Shown in pieces: positions 12,694-25,839 of a stretch of 64,000 nucleotides of DNA (positions are counted from its first letter, which is position 1; every line of letters begins with the position of its first letter). The translations under genes were made by a program, and so were the position numbers. Location of the stretch: contig VWZF01002534.1 of NCBI GenBank assembly GCA_013396755.1, positions 1,875-65,874 of the forward strand. The letters are read 5' to 3'. The notes under the pieces are model-generated. The model saw only the letters and a list, made by a program, of their open reading frames with translations, was not told the DNA's origin and made no database searches. This DNA is from Sclerurus mexicanus (Eukaryota > Chordata > Aves > Passeriformes > Furnariidae).

Positions 12694-13395
12694 GTAGGTC
12701 TCCAAAAGGGTGTCCACCTGAATATGAGGTGAATGTATTTGCCATACCTACAGCAGTATGTTTCCATTAGGAAATTTAATGTATTTTTAGGCAACTAAAT
12801 ACCTCTAATTAAATTAGAAGCTACATGTGCCTTTTAAAAGGCAGACTCAGGAACACAAGGCTACGGGTGCACCAGTTGATGCAGGAATATATATTCCCAC
12901 TCCCTGTGCTGGAGAGGGGCTTCCTGGAGCTGTGCTTCAGCCTTTCCAGCTCTTTGCCTGGATTCAAGGAGTGTTTATGGCTGTTCCTCCTGTTTGCGTA
13001 TTTCAGACAAGCACCTGCAAACGGATGCTTGGAAAGACATTTAATTGGGAAGCTCACATGCCATGCAAGCACAATATTAATGCACAGCAAGTGCTAATGC
13101 TGTATATTTATATTATGGATGTTATATCTAAACAGAAAAGCACCTGCCAGCAGGCAGAGCCTCCACCGTTATTTCAAAGTACTATTGAACATGCACTGAT
13201 TGCAGTTGGTATCCTGTGTTTATCCAGTTCTTTTGTACAAAGCAATAACACTTCAAGCCAAATATCTCTGAGCAGTGAGCTGTGCCTTCCTTCTCTCAAA
13301 TGACTGCTACAAATCTTCCAGCTAAAGTAGTGCAGAATGCACCTTGTGATATGTGGATATTTTTGCATTTGTCAGGTCATGATTCTAATAAAAAA

Positions 13396-13412
13396 CACAT
13401 ATATATATATGG
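13396..13412. repeat. Short (AT)n microsatellite
   Basis: About six AT dinucleotides follow ACAC. It is short and may be slightly polymorphic. Confidence 0.8.
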
Positions 13413-16190
13413 ATATAGCTAAGCTTGGAGTAATGATTTGCCCACAACTGTGAGCACACAGAGTCCACCCAGGGGCACACACCGACACTCACGCCCAGGC
13501 CACACGTGCGTATGGAATGCTGCAGAACTCTGCTTTATTCACAACTCTTCTTCTGCTGCAGCTTTTATCTCACAGGAGAACATTCCTCCTGTAGCCCTCA
13601 TAATCTTCAGAATAAAGAACCCAAAATTAATTGCGCGTGAGCACTCACTGTAAACAACGCACTCTGCACAGACTCAGCCTATACAGAGTCCAGCCCCAAT
13701 CCCACAAACTGCTCTCAACTCGGTCTTCTTTCTTTTTACCACCTCTCCTCTGCAAGGCTCCCGTCTCCTGCTTTCTTGCAAATTCATGGTTTTCAGGGGG
13801 GTTCTTGTTTCTGCTGCCTTCTCAGATTACAATTTCTTTTGTGTTAATTAAGCTGAAAAATTGAAAGAATGTCGCTGACTCTACAAAGAACACAAAACAG
13901 GCTTGCTTGAGAAGCTAAAAATAGACCGCTCTGTTCGGAAGACAGACGACTCAGTCTTCAAACTATTTGTACAATGTGAATTAATTGCAGATGGCCAATT
14001 CATTTATTTAGACCTCCGTGACAGAAATGCAAGTGCTCCTGCGACCATTATATCTGTGCCTAAAGCTCCTTGCAGGTAGCTGGGGCTGGTGAAAAGCCCG
14101 GAGGTTGTGCTGTTTTCTGGAAGTCAGAGTGTCAGAAGGGTTTCCTGATGTGATCCTCCCTCTCCAGCCTGCCGGCCCCTCTCCCAGCAGCTCGGATTTA
14201 GGACGTGAGACTGATGGGCACAAAATAAAGTTACAATGGCCTGCTCGCATTTCCTTCCAGCATTCACAGTGTACGCTGTAAATCAGCCACATTCCTGCGA
14301 TTAAAATCACATTTTATAATGATGTGAGTGTTGTAACAAAACCCAGCCAGATTATTTAACTTATCTGAAATTAATGCCATTTTTCTTTTTTTAGGCCTCA
14401 GTATTTGTTTTAAATAGAATTTTAATTTTTTCTTTTTCGTTCCTTTTGAGCCTTTCTCCGTAAAAGCAAAAGAAAGTTTAATTTAAAAAAATAATGTTAT
14501 TGATTTAATGGGAGAGAATTCAGGAAAATCTAAGTGGAAACTGATATTCCATTCTGGCTCTTATTGTTAGATAAACGAGAGGTTTCCAAAAATACCATCT
14601 ATTAGATGAAGGTCTATAAACTGTAGCTGTGAAATAAAAATATCATTGAACTAGATAAATTGTTTGGGATACAGAATGATCTGTACTAGAACTTTACAGC
14701 AGATCCTGAACAGCATGAAGCCTCCTTTGTGCTAGAAAACTACAAACGTTGTCATTTGGGAGTCTAAATAATGCCAAGAAAAAGAAACTAAATATCAGAG
14801 TCCCTTTTCTCCAACGCCACTGTCTCTCCTTTGCAATTTTACTACTTTACAGTCTCTAAATCCTTGTTTGCAGTCTTGCTCACTTGAGAAATGTGCAAAA
14901 GTTGATCCACATGGGCTCTGAGCTAAGAAAACCTCCCAAGAAGTTTCAGGTGATAGGATATCTGGCACGCTGATAGTATCACAGAGATCACATTTTTCTG
15001 CTACTTTTTTAAAATAACATAATGTTGCTGCCTGCATTTCCAAGTGTTTATATTACAGCTTAAAGACTTTAAATCGAGACTGGTGTTTTTTAAAGGCATT
15101 AAGTCTTATAAGCCAAAAATAAAGCTTGATGCAGGAATGAATTAAATTTTCTGCCTAAACAAACGATCATAATCTATTGAAATTAAAATACCAGTCCTCA
15201 GTTCAGGCTCTTTATGAAATGCCTCTTAGGAAGTTACTTAAGCTCACTGGTTATCACAGATGTAGAAGGGGGCAGGCAGAGCCCTCTACCTGTATTTTAA
15301 GCTGTATTCCTTTGCTGCAATTTCATCCGAACTCCCACCAAGGTCAAGGGAAACGATTTGTTCTCAAGCAATACAAAGCAGTCGTGCTACAGCACCTTCC
15401 TCCTGCCTTTATGGACCACAAAAAAAGAGGTTTAAATAGAGCTAACAGCTTCTTCACGAGAAACAAAAAAAATCATTTCCCCAGGAAAGAAACTTGTGCA
15501 GGATGTCTCTCAAAGACGACCTCCAGCCTGCAGGCTTCCAAATGTTTTCACCTACTGCCTCGAAATACAGGTGAAACCTGAGGTGGAGCAGAGGACAATA
15601 AACCTGCTAAACACCAAAGGTCGCCTGCCTTCAGCTGCATCAATAAAACAAGGCTGAGATATCCCATGGGTTCAGTGCACGCAGAGATTTCCCAGGGCTG
15701 GGGGACACTCACCACGCTGCAGCTACACACACCCTGAAGATACACGTGCCCCGCCTAATTCTGGGGGAAAGCTGCAATTCTTTGGCCACACATGCAGAGC
15801 AGGAATACGCTGCTGTCCCTCAATACAAGCAGCAAGGAAAATGCTTCCCCAGCAGCAGCAGCCAGGACACACCAACCAGCAGCATCCCCATGATGAGACA
15901 CTGGAAAAACAAGAGCAAAAAAGCTCCTGATTTCTTTTTATTTTCCACTGTGGATTTTTTCATTTTTTATTTTATTTATACTCTGTGGTAGGGCAGACTC
16001 CATAGGGACCATGTCGTTACACAGACACATCTACCTCCTCTCAAAAGAGAAACATCTTTGTTTGCTTAAACTATTTTAGTTAGACCTAGTTTTTGCTGGT
16101 TCTAAAGAGTCTTGCCTTGCTTGTAAACACCTAGATCTCTGACAGGAGCACCACCTTTGAGTGCCCACTCTTGGTAGACCTTGTAAAAGT

Positions 16191-16229
16191 CACACACACA
16201 CACATATATAAATATATATGCATGTATGT
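16191..16229. repeat. Compound (CA)n-(TA)n microsatellite
   Basis: Seven CA dinucleotides pass into an interrupted TA tract and then ATGCATGTATGT. This is a typical compound dinucleotide microsatellite with no function implied. Confidence 0.9.
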
Positions 16230-19200
16230 TCAGTGCTTGCTGAGATGAATCATGTCAGCCAAGGTCTTTCTAACAAATAAAATGCTTTCAAAGCATTATC
16301 TATTAAAGATAGAGGAGAGCAGGAGTGGAGAGTTTATGCAGCAGAACCAGAGCAGGGGCTGGTGATATAAAGCAATACCCACATCAAACATCAGGGCTGC
16401 AAAAGAGGAGGGTTGGACCCAAATAGTGCAGTCAAAGGCTGGGTCTCCTCTCAGCCCTGTCGGATTTGCAGAACCTCCAGCACGACAGACAGAGAACCCC
16501 AGGCAGAGCTGGAAAAGCATTTCTTACAGGCACTGACAGAGCCTGACACAACACAACCAAGCAGAGCACCCACGGGTGAGTTCCCTTGGGGTGCGTGTGC
16601 TCCATCCAAGCTCGGGGGTTGAAGGTTCCAGACAATGCACAAAATGCAGGAAAATCCATGTGAAAATACCCCCCACATCCACACAAACTGTCTGCTCTGC
16701 ACCTAAATACCCCAGAGAAGAACCACTTTGTCCCTACTGTGACAAAAGCGAAAAAAGTAAATTAATTGTTGGAATAATAATATGTCATTGATTGATTTCT
16801 TGCCACAAGAAGGTACGGCTTGCTTGTAAACTGACGGCTCAAAAGAAAGCACTCAACTCACTTTTCAGCACTGACATCTTTGTTATAAAGCCAGAAAGGG
16901 ATTTTTTTTTTTTTGTGAAGTAGCCTTTAATGGGTAAAGATGAGAATTCAGTGTCTGTGTGCTCCGTGAAGGGGAAGGAAAGGAAGAGAGTGCATGACAG
17001 AGAGTACGTAAGTTGTGCTTTAGCATTTTTTTCCCAAATTTGTAAGGAATTGTAGTACACCTCCCTCTCCAGCATTTATGAGCTGCATGTTCTTAAATCA
17101 TTTTTGAACCTGGAGGAGTGCTAGAATTTAGCATCTTCCCAGCTGACAGCACAAATAGAAGTGTAAGCCCAGCACTTCTGCTCTGATCAGGTTTGTTCCT
17201 TCTCTGGTGCCCCACACTGGCTCCTTGGAAGCATCCCTGAAACTCCTGAAGGAGACTGAAGTCAGAGAGTTTAGATGAGTTCCTGCACCTCTACAGCCCC
17301 TGTCCCAGCAGAAACTTCTCTCTCTGGATGTAATCAGAGCTCAATAGCCTTTTAAATCAAGAATTCAGGTTCCACTGTCTAAAAAAAAAAGAGACAAATC
17401 TTTGTGCAGACTGCAAGATTTCCCAAGTATTGAAAATCAAGATATCCCACTGTTATTCAGGATGACTGAGAAGCTGCAACATTCATGTTTTTAAAGGTGG
17501 CTGCCTTGTTTTTATTTCCCCATCAGGTTGCATGAAAGAAGCACTTTCTTTCACTTTGTTGAAAATCCAAACCATCACATAAATATCAACATAGTTAAAC
17601 CAAAACAAATCCATCATCCTGCAAATTTTTAAAATAAATCTATATACTGTTATGTTTTGAAATGGCATCAGACAGATTTTCCCCCTTCTATAATTCAGAA
17701 CCAGCCTTAACCAATTACTTCAGACTTTTCCCTAGACATATCTCCCTTGGCTCAACGTTTCACATGAGAATTTCCAAGCCAAAAAGAGTTTCTTCCACAG
17801 ACAAAATTGGAAGCGAGCGATTGAAATCACCCTAATGATAGGTACTGGGTTATGCCTTCCAACTATGGATCCATGCCCGTATCTCTATAACTGTGACAAT
17901 ATTTTTCCAAGCAGAGTATCATGTTGTATGTAACACTGAAACTTCCTGGTCTCTCTCCTTCTCTGCTGCATGGTTACCATCTTATTTTTATAAGCATTCC
18001 ATTCTGGGGCTGGCCCTTCAGCTTTGGCAGAGCGAGGCAGCTTCTGCTTTAAAGCGGCAATTTTGCAACTAGCTGCTGCTTGCTGCATCCCTCGCTTGCA
18101 GCCAGCGAGGACCTGCAATGTTTTCCTCTCCAGCTCCTGAGAAAGTGGCACATTCTCACAGGTGCTGCCCCTAAAACAGGGCACGGGCTGGGAATAACCA
18201 GCACACAAAGAATGGTAGGGGTGGGTTCCTTTCTGGTTGGTTTTAAACAAGCTCATAAAAAATTTTCTAGATTCACATCCTGCTCATGCCGGCGCTGCTG
18301 GAGCTGGACTAGTCAGGCTGGCATCAAAGGAAAGTTTTCAGTGCCACCCAAAATCAATGGATAAACACCAAGGGAGCTGCAGGCAGCACCACCAGGCACT
18401 TCTGAACATTTGCTGGCTCAAAAATAGTGGTCACAAGGGCAACGGCAGCAAACTTCATATTTTAAGCAAGGTAACTACTGTATGAATTAATTTTACTTGG
18501 GCTGTTCAGTCGTGAGAATGTAGCCCTTTACAAATAACAATTAATGTTCTATTTTCTCCTTAAAAGCAAACAAACAAAACCCCCCCCAAATTAGTGGATT
18601 TAGAGCGCCCAAAATGCTAAGTAGTGCCTGGAGGGAAGCTCTGCCTGTCCTACCCTCGGCTGCCAGGGCAGGAGCCTTGCTCATACCCAGAGCAGCTACC
18701 TTGTCCCAGAGGTACACGGATTTCCTTCCCATTTTCCCGAGCCTTGTAATTGCTGCAGTTAAGGGTCTCACATACAGAAACACAGCGAACTGCAACCAGG
18801 AGAGAAACTCAGCCCTGGTCACAGTTCCAGAGGCACCTCAGCCTCCTGATACAGCCAGGAGCCCCCAGGACATTTTGGGCTGATCCTTACTCCAGATCAG
18901 ACAGCTGCATCAAGGCAGTAAGTACATCATGGGTTTTTAGCAGAAGTTCCTCGCTGCTCTGGCAGGCAGTAATTAGATTACGAGAATTACCGAAATGACA
19001 GGCTGCTTGTCTACTCACTGTATGGGCAGCCAGCAACAGCTTGGAGAAGAGGAAAGCACTCCGATTAGTAAAGGGATGAGCTCAGTGTAAATCCAAATGA
19101 CACCAAAATCATATGTATTAACAAATAATGCCTCTGCGCCAGCACATTCACTGCTGCCATGCTCACCCTTACACTCTCCTGCTACCTCACCAAACTACTG

Positions 19201-22200
19201 ATGCAAAACGTCCCATGGTCATTTGCTTTTCTAGAGCACCTCAGCACCGTGCCCTGGGCTGTACCCCTGGTCCACACTGCTGTCAGGAAATCCTAAAGAG
19301 GCAGGAAAATGCTGGGAACCTGCCCCGATAAAGGCTGCAAGCACACGATGGCAAGCGCGGCGACAGCGTGCCAGATGCTGGCACCCAAATGAACATCACA
19401 AGCATTCAGCTTTGCTTATAAAATTCCCATATTCAGCACTGCCACAACACACAGCTTTAAAAATTCGAGCAGGGTTTTCCCATATATGGGAAAGCTGACC
19501 TGCTGCTGCTGCACCAGCTCCCCGGGCAGAGCAGGAGTGGAGCTGAACAGCCCCTGCCCTGGGCTGGGCTCAGCACCGAGTTTGGGTGCTCCCCATCCGG
19601 GCTGGTGCTGCTTTAAGAAGCCTGTAGAGCCACATTATTACAGTACTGGGTTCACTTGCCAGCTTGGCCAAACCTGTTACAATAAAACCACTACGTTTTC
19701 CCAACCCTTCCATGTAAAGTTGTGTTTGTACATCCAGTATTGCCATGCCCAAAGCAAGGCTGACAGTGAGGTCGGAGCATCTCCGTCCTCCTCTGGGCTT
19801 GGGCTGTATTCCCTTTGGAGGCTCCCTGGAGCCCGTGGGTCCAGAATCTCTACTTGAGACCCCTGAGGTGGGTCAAGGGACCCTGTTGGGCCAAGTCTTA
19901 ATGCTCATGAGTGATCCAAGAGACCCTGAGAGTGTTTGTAGGACGAGCACTCATGGATGTCTCCCTCAGGCTGCGCAAGAGCCTCTGAGCAACCACATAG
20001 CTGCAGATTTTGTGGCTTAGAGCCCTGGACAGAGGGCAAAGGACCCCACAGAGGGTCCTGAGCTGCTGGTGGCAGCTGCCAGTGTTTTTCTGGGAATATT
20101 TCACTGTTATGAATGTACAGAAAGCTCAGAGAAAGCAGTGCCAGCTGGAGCTTCTTTGCTGGGATGGTAACACACGTCGCGTTCAGTCCCTTGGACTCCA
20201 CCGAACCCCCTCTCCGCTCCCAGAATCCTGACCCTGGGTAACTGCATGAGCAGCAGTGTGTATTTATAAACTCCTGACAGAAAAAAGCAGGATGAGCAGG
20301 GCTGGGACTATCCAGCTGCAGCTCTGCTTATGCCAGACAGCTGCTCTGTCAAAACTGCTGGGAGAAGCCTCATTTCCTTGCAGGGGATGCCCTTTGCTAC
20401 TCGGCAGGAGTGTGCTTTGGCAGCTCTGTGCTGCCTAAGGCAGAGATCCTGGAGAGGTGATTTTTTAAGAAACCAGCGGTATGCACTGAATACCTGCCTA
20501 TTCTGACTGCAAGGGATTCACAGAGGGGAAATAAAAAATAAGAAATCCAGAGTAAGCACTATAAATCACTACATAATCAAGACCATTTTTTTTCTTCCCC
20601 CCACAGCGGTTAAAATCAAGCAAATCAATCACACATGACTTTCGAGCTTCCTGACACACATTTTATGTTCTGGAGGTTTCAGACCTGCCCTTGTGAAGGA
20701 GACCCACCAGCAGGAGTTAGGCTGCAGAGCTACCAAGCAATGGCAAAGACTTCAACAATTAAAACTAGTGACTCCGGACAGCAACAGAACCAGCACAACT
20801 CAACAGAAGAAATCAAAACTGTAGCTTGGTCATCTCTCTTGGTTTTGTTATTAGCAGGGAAGCATCTATTTAGGTAACTGAAAGCGTTGCATCACTCTGA
20901 GAAATGTTAATTACATCAGTGGTTTTACTGTAAAAAGTTTCTTTTTCCTTTCCAGTTTTCTAAAGCCTTACAAATATTTCAAAGGGAATCCTTCCCAAAT
21001 ATGCAAACGGCAAGTCAATACTCTGAGGGTTTTTGCCAAGCTTCCTTTTCCCTACGTCTCTCACTCAAGAAAACAGGATTAAAAATACATTCAAATAAAG
21101 AGAGTTTGGCAGGTCCGGTACTGCCAAATAGTTATAGATAATCAAAATCCTCCCTAAAGCAGTCACCATCCAGCGGGGCCTCCTGATGTTCCTGTGCTGC
21201 CCCGTAACAAGAAGCAATTTCAGTGTCTGCTCCTGCTGTGGGACACAGGAAGGACAAGGGCAGGAGCTGGGAAAGCGCAGATCTCCTGCGAGCTCTGGGG
21301 CTGCGAGCCCTCTGGTTTGGGGGTGTTACTGCCTGAACTGTGTCAAGAGTAAGTTGGGTTCCTGCTCTCTCAAATCCCCTCAGCATGTTCATTGTTCTAA
21401 TTAGTTAACTTTCTCTGGGAAAAAGAACAAACTAAGCATCAGTAACAAATGTCGTAATGAGTATCTCACTAAGTGCATTCTTTCTTTTATTTAGAAATGC
21501 TATGCTATGGCTTCTCAGAATATTAGTTTTCCTTGTGCTCATTTTTTAGTATCTAGAAAAGTGCTAGAAATTTCTTTTCATCAGATTTAGAAATTTCGCA
21601 GAGTTGCAAAACAAATTATTCTCCCATCACTTAAGATACTTAAATTTCTAATCATGTTTGCAGCCATCAAATTCCCTACTTTTCCTTTAAATGTAGACAT
21701 TGTAATTGCATGTTTAACACATTTAGGACAAAACTGATTTCTTAGCACTGAGCCAGTAGAAAGGTATAGAATAATCTTCAAACACAGGTAAAGTAGTTTC
21801 ATGTGTCTCCCTGTTTGTAGTAATGCTGATAAAATTTAGTACACTAATCTGATAACAATGTGATGCTATTTACAGGAAAAACTGGACCACCTCTAATTTA
21901 AAAAAACTACATCAAAATTCTGAAAAACACTAACTCTACCCATGTTATTCATCTGTGTATAAATGAGGAAGAAACATGTCATCCAATAATTTAAATTAAC
22001 ACATTTTATTTATGCCACCTTGAACTGAATGCATTCAGTGTCCAGGGAGGGGAGGAGGGTTCCAAAGAAAAATGCAATTACCAAAAAGGTTGATTCAAAT
22101 CCCCTCCTTTATACCCTTACTGTGATAACATGCAATAGGAGAAGTCTACCAGGAAAAATGGCAACTATCTTCTTTTTAGAAATATTTGGCTTTGCACTTA

Positions 22201-23929
22201 CTGTCTTTATTTTTTCCTAGCAAATGTAATTATTCTGTTAAGTTTCAAGAGAACAGTGTTGAATTCCCTACCATGCATCCAAAAAGCCTAGTTCTGTAAA
22301 AAGCATTCTGAACAAACAAGGACTGCGAGATCTCAGCTGTGACTTTCCAGAGATATTCTCTTTATATTGTCAAAAAAGCTACTGATTTTTCATTGCTTCT
22401 CAAAACTCTCCATAAAACAAATACAGCTTATCTGGCATTTTAATAATATGTTAGCCCCTTCAAATAAAATGCTAAGTTATTAATGCACTCTAGATTCTGA
22501 TACTTATAGTTTTTAAATTATTATTATTTTGGGGGGTAGTAAAAATACCCATGAGCATTTAAGTATAGTGTGCATGTTTGCATTCTATGAACAATATCCT
22601 CACCATCACACCACTGGCAAGAAGGGTTTAATTTTATTAGTTACAAGCAACAATCACGGGATTGATTTCTTTAGAGCTCAGGCAAATGAAAGAATACAAT
22701 TGTGGAACTCTGCTATCTAAAGCAACATAATCCAGGAGTTAATCTCAGCTAACTATTATCAGCTACCAACGTGGAAAGACATGTGACCAAAGCTGGGAAA
22801 GCAACAAAATGTTCAAGCAGCGACAAACAGGAGCAAAACAACTGAAAGGCAATGCTAACAATTGAACAGCTAACAGGTTAGCAGAGCCAGACGCAGAAAT
22901 TCAGGAATTTCAGGCGCTATAGGGTTGGCACATTTATACCACAGTAGGGAGAAAAAATTTCCACTTTTTTTGCTTTCACTCCTGTGCATCACTGCAATGT
23001 GGAATTAGAGAGATACAATTCAACAATCCACTGACACAACCAAAACCAATAAATGACAAACTCATGTATTACCATTTCTGAGAATCACAATCTATGCAAG
23101 GCAATAAAATAATCCACTTGTAAAATAACTCCGTCTTGTGTCCACTCGTCCTAAACTCCTTCACAAGATTTACCATCTCAGTTTAATTTCTTTGCAGACT
23201 CCCAAGAGATTCATTTCAACTACATTTGAGCTTTTTTCTCCCAGTTCTGACTTTGTAAATGATGGAGGACAATAATTATTAAGTATGTTAAAAGGTAACA
23301 GTTTAAAAATTACAATTCCTGGAAAAAAACACTCTTTAAATGTTAAATTCCCTAAAGAATAGAAGTGGGCAAGATGTATTTCAGACATCTGACTATTAGT
23401 CAACTGTTGTTAAAGTGATCCAATTATTAAATAGTCAAGAATTATTTATTTTACTTATATAAACTATCCCTCCTTGCTGGGTCTGGAATAAATTAACACA
23501 TCCACATGTTTCTTTGTTTACTATGCCAAAAAGAATGAGTAATATTTTTCGATAATAATATTTTGATAAGAAAATGAATGTTCAGTTTAAATTCATAACA
23601 GGAATTTCTGCATCATTTTTATGTGCTGAATCAAATTTGAAATGATCAAATTAGAAGGATTTGAACAACCTAATTTAAAACCAAAAGAGCTTTGCTCAAA
23701 TACAAAAAGGGTGGTTTTTTTAGATACTCTATCAAATTAAAGCATAGTTTGTGCTTTCAAAAATATACTGGTTAAAGGATTTAGACAGGCTTCATATGAA
23801 ATATATTTAAACATCAAAACTAATCTAAAATGATCTAGAGAAACAAGCTGTGGAATGTCCAATCCTTTAAAAAAATAGAAAAGTAATTAAACGCTCTGGG
23901 CTTAGCTTGCTAAATACAATTAAGGACAT

Positions 23930-24850
23930 TCTCCTCCTCTCTCACTTTGCCAGATAAACGCCCTCCCTTCACCTCCAGGGCTGGCACCACCTCCGAGCCC
24001 CGGAGAAACGGGGAGCCAGCAGCCTGCCTTGGGGAGCCGGGCACTTCCCCATGCCCCGGCAACGTCTCGGGACACAAACTCGCGTCATCTCCTTTATCAC
24101 GTCTGGTTTCCGTGTTTCTGAGCCGAGCCGAGCAGGGACAGCGAGTCCCAGGGGCAGCGCGGGGTGTTGTGCACAGGGGCTGCGCTGCTCCAGCCCTGCC
24201 AGGGCATCTCCTGCATCCTCCTGCCAGGCAGGAGGTGGAACAAACGCACCCCTGAAACACCCGCTGACCAAGAGCCAGCCGGAGAGTTTCGGCTGCTTGG
24301 TTGGGGGGGAAAAAACCCAAAAAATTCTGATTAAAACTGTAATTGCCTCTGAATTGCAGGGCCTCCAGTTTGTCCCTGTCCTGTGGCGGGGCAGCTTGAG
24401 GAACCAGGTCTGCCTGTCTGTCACAACAATTGTTTCTGCCTCAGTTACCTGGTCCAGCCAAAACAGCCACATTTGTGGCCAGAGCTGCAAAAACACCTCT
24501 AAGGAGACATCGACCAGCCCTCCTGAGCATCTGCCCTGCCCGCCCCGGCAGCCCCTGCTCCTCCCTGACCCCCTCCCACCCTCGACACCTCCAGCCCCAC
24601 CAGAGAAGGGACCGGCCAACCTTTTGCTGCACAGAACAAGGTCTCTCCATCCTTTCCTATCGCCCACTCGCTCTTCCCTCCCTCTGCCACCCCGCCGGCC
24701 CCTGGAGCAAATCCTGCACCTTGTGATGTGTGGGGAGCATCCCGACCCCAACCCCGGCCCCGGCTCTGCCCGGCCGAGGGGGGTCTCCATCCTTTTGGGG
24801 ATGCCGAGGGCCAGGGAAGGGCCACCAGACTGAAGTTTGCACTCCTAGAA
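23930..24850. other. GC-rich region with long antisense-overlapping frames
   Basis: The first part of the 24-26 kb GC-rich domain. A 260-codon frame on the plus strand (24051-24833) and a 273-codon frame on the minus strand (23969-24790) overlap almost completely and are the longest frames without Ns in the window. Neither shows a domain, signal peptide or repeat. The plus-strand product is rich in Pro and Ser and the minus-strand product in Gly and Arg, as base composition alone would give. A minus-strand micro-exon-like segment (24449-24484, good acceptor and GTAAC donor) lies inside. I treat the frames as composition effects rather than genes, without being certain. Confidence 0.45.
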
Positions 24851-24879
24851 GCGACAAGAGGGTCTTAAAAACCCAAAGC

Positions 24880-25033
24880 AAGAACATCACCGGGAAAAAA
24901 GAAAAACCAACAAAACAAAACCAAAACCAAAAAAACAACCAAACGCAGAAAGAGGGAAAAAAAAAGAAAGGAAAAAAAAAAGGGAAAAAAACCCCACACA
25001 CCAAAAAGCTGAAAAGGAAGGAAAAAAGTGAGA
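24880..25033. repeat. Purine-rich, A-dominated low-complexity tract
   Basis: About 150 bases of A runs separated by single or double G or C residues. It gives Lys/Asn/Gln-rich reading frames on the plus strand and Phe/Leu-rich frames on the minus strand. It separates two GC-rich blocks. It is simple low-complexity sequence, possibly nucleosome-disfavouring, and not coding. Confidence 0.8.
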
Positions 25034-25286
25034 AACAACCCCAGGGACCTTCTAACTTGTCTGTCCCAGGACCACGAGAGAGAGACTCTGCAAAAGAGGA
25101 ATTTGTTCCCCCTTTCTCTGGCGCAAAGCTTTCAGCAAACAAAATAAAAAAATAATAATCACAACAGAAATCCGTAAAACCGTCAAAAAAAGCCCCCAAA
25201 GCTCGTCCTCTGCAGAGTGCAGGGTCTGCTTTAATGTTTTCAATCTGCTGAGCGGTTTGTTTTGGGGTTCCTGGCTGGAGCACCGC

Positions 25287-25320
25287 GGGGCAGGGGCGGG
25301 GAGGGAGGGAGGGAGGGAGA
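25287..25320 (+). other. G-quadruplex-type tract
   Basis: Repeated GGGAGG and GGGG runs with 1-base spacers fit the four-run G-quadruplex pattern. It sits at the edge of the promoter-like block, a common location for such tracts. Confidence 0.6.
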
Positions 25321-25371
25321 GGTTCCCAGGAGGGCTTTCAGGAGTTTGCTGCACGTTTGGTTCACCAGATG

Positions 25372-25401
25372 CTATTTTTAACCCCGCTGTTGCTATTTTT
25401 A
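25372..25401. promoter_or_regulatory. Paired MEF2-type sites (CTATTTTTA x2)
   Basis: CTATTTTTA occurs twice with starts 21 bases apart, i.e. two helical turns, each followed by ACCCC (the first as AACCCC). Nine of ten bases of the MEF2 consensus YTA(A/T)4TAR are met in each; the last base is A or C rather than G. Spacing by two turns puts both sites on the same DNA face. The binding factor is inferred from the motif alone. Confidence 0.4.
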
Positions 25402-25554
25402 CCCCGTGTCAGTGTTTTCCATTCGCTGAACTCTGTCCCCGATGCCGGCAGGGTTCCGCTCCCCCCGGCCCCGCTCCCAGCCCCGGCCGGGATGCGCTTT
25501 GGGACCGCTTTAAGCAGTATCAGTGCCCCCCTCCCCGCACGGAGACACACACCC

Positions 25555-25634
25555 ATATATCTCAGTCTATAATCCATATATCTCAGTCTACAATCCATGT
25601 CTCAGCCTATAATCCATATATCTCAGCCCATAGG
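25555..25634. repeat. Four-copy 19-21 bp tandem repeat
   Basis: Units are ATATATCTCAGTCTATAATC plus C, the same with one base changed (CTACAATCC), a 19-bp copy ATGTCTCAGCCTATAATCC, and a final partial copy. On the minus strand the second to fourth units each carry an ATGGATT start-like sequence, so a transcript from the minus-strand TATA box would hold several upstream ATGs. It is clearly tandem and is embedded in CpG-rich sequence that is otherwise non-repetitive. Confidence 0.92.
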
Positions 25635-25803
25635 AGCCGCACGCAGTGCAAAGTCCACCCAGCAAAGCTCCTGCTTTAAACTTCATTCCTCTCCAAACAC
25701 ATTCCTGCCAACGGGGAGGGGAAGAAAAGAAAAAAAAAAAAGCAAGGGGAAAAAAAGCAAAAGCAAACAAACGCCACTGTTGCTAAGTTTTGCACTTTAT
25801 ACC

Positions 25804-25811
25804 CTTTTATA
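25804..25811 (-). promoter_or_regulatory. TATA box candidate, minus strand (TATAAAAG)
   Basis: The minus strand reads AAATATAAAAGGGTATAAAG, a canonical TATAAAAG with a second TATAAAG just after it. It lies about 20 bases downstream of a perfect MEF2 palindrome. A start near 25775-25780 would follow. This is the best core promoter signal in the window. Confidence 0.45.
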
Positions 25812-25829
25812 TTTACAATCCTCTCCCGG

Positions 25830-25839
25830 CTAAAAATAG
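25830..25839. promoter_or_regulatory. Perfect MEF2 consensus site (CTAAAAATAG)
   Basis: CTAAAAATAG matches CTA(A/T)4TAG at every position. MEF2 family factors bind this element in muscle, neuronal and immediate-early promoters. Its position relative to the minus-strand TATA box supports a promoter role. Occupancy cannot be read from sequence. Confidence 0.5.

Larger units (their letters stand above)
12694..23900. other. Long AT-rich non-coding stretch
   Basis: No gene can be supported. The longest open frame is 158 codons at 12827-13303 on the plus strand, without a recognisable domain. 13.86-14.7 kb and 21.4-23.9 kb are particularly AT-rich, with many TAATTA and ATTTA motifs. They have the look of gene-desert sequence that can hold conserved non-coding elements, but nothing in a single sequence proves conservation. 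Small microsatellites inside it are listed separately. Confidence 0.55.

Noticed and set aside
14795..15043. 82-codon minus-strand frame with several Cys residues (CDLCD, SPCG)
   Set aside because: It looks protein-like by eye, but there are no matching splice sites or a family, and the length is within chance.
24449..24484. 36-base minus-strand micro-exon (LWPQMWLFWLDQ)
   Set aside because: Splice sites are plausible, but both flanks are open in the same frame, so the open state is no evidence, and no partner exon was found.
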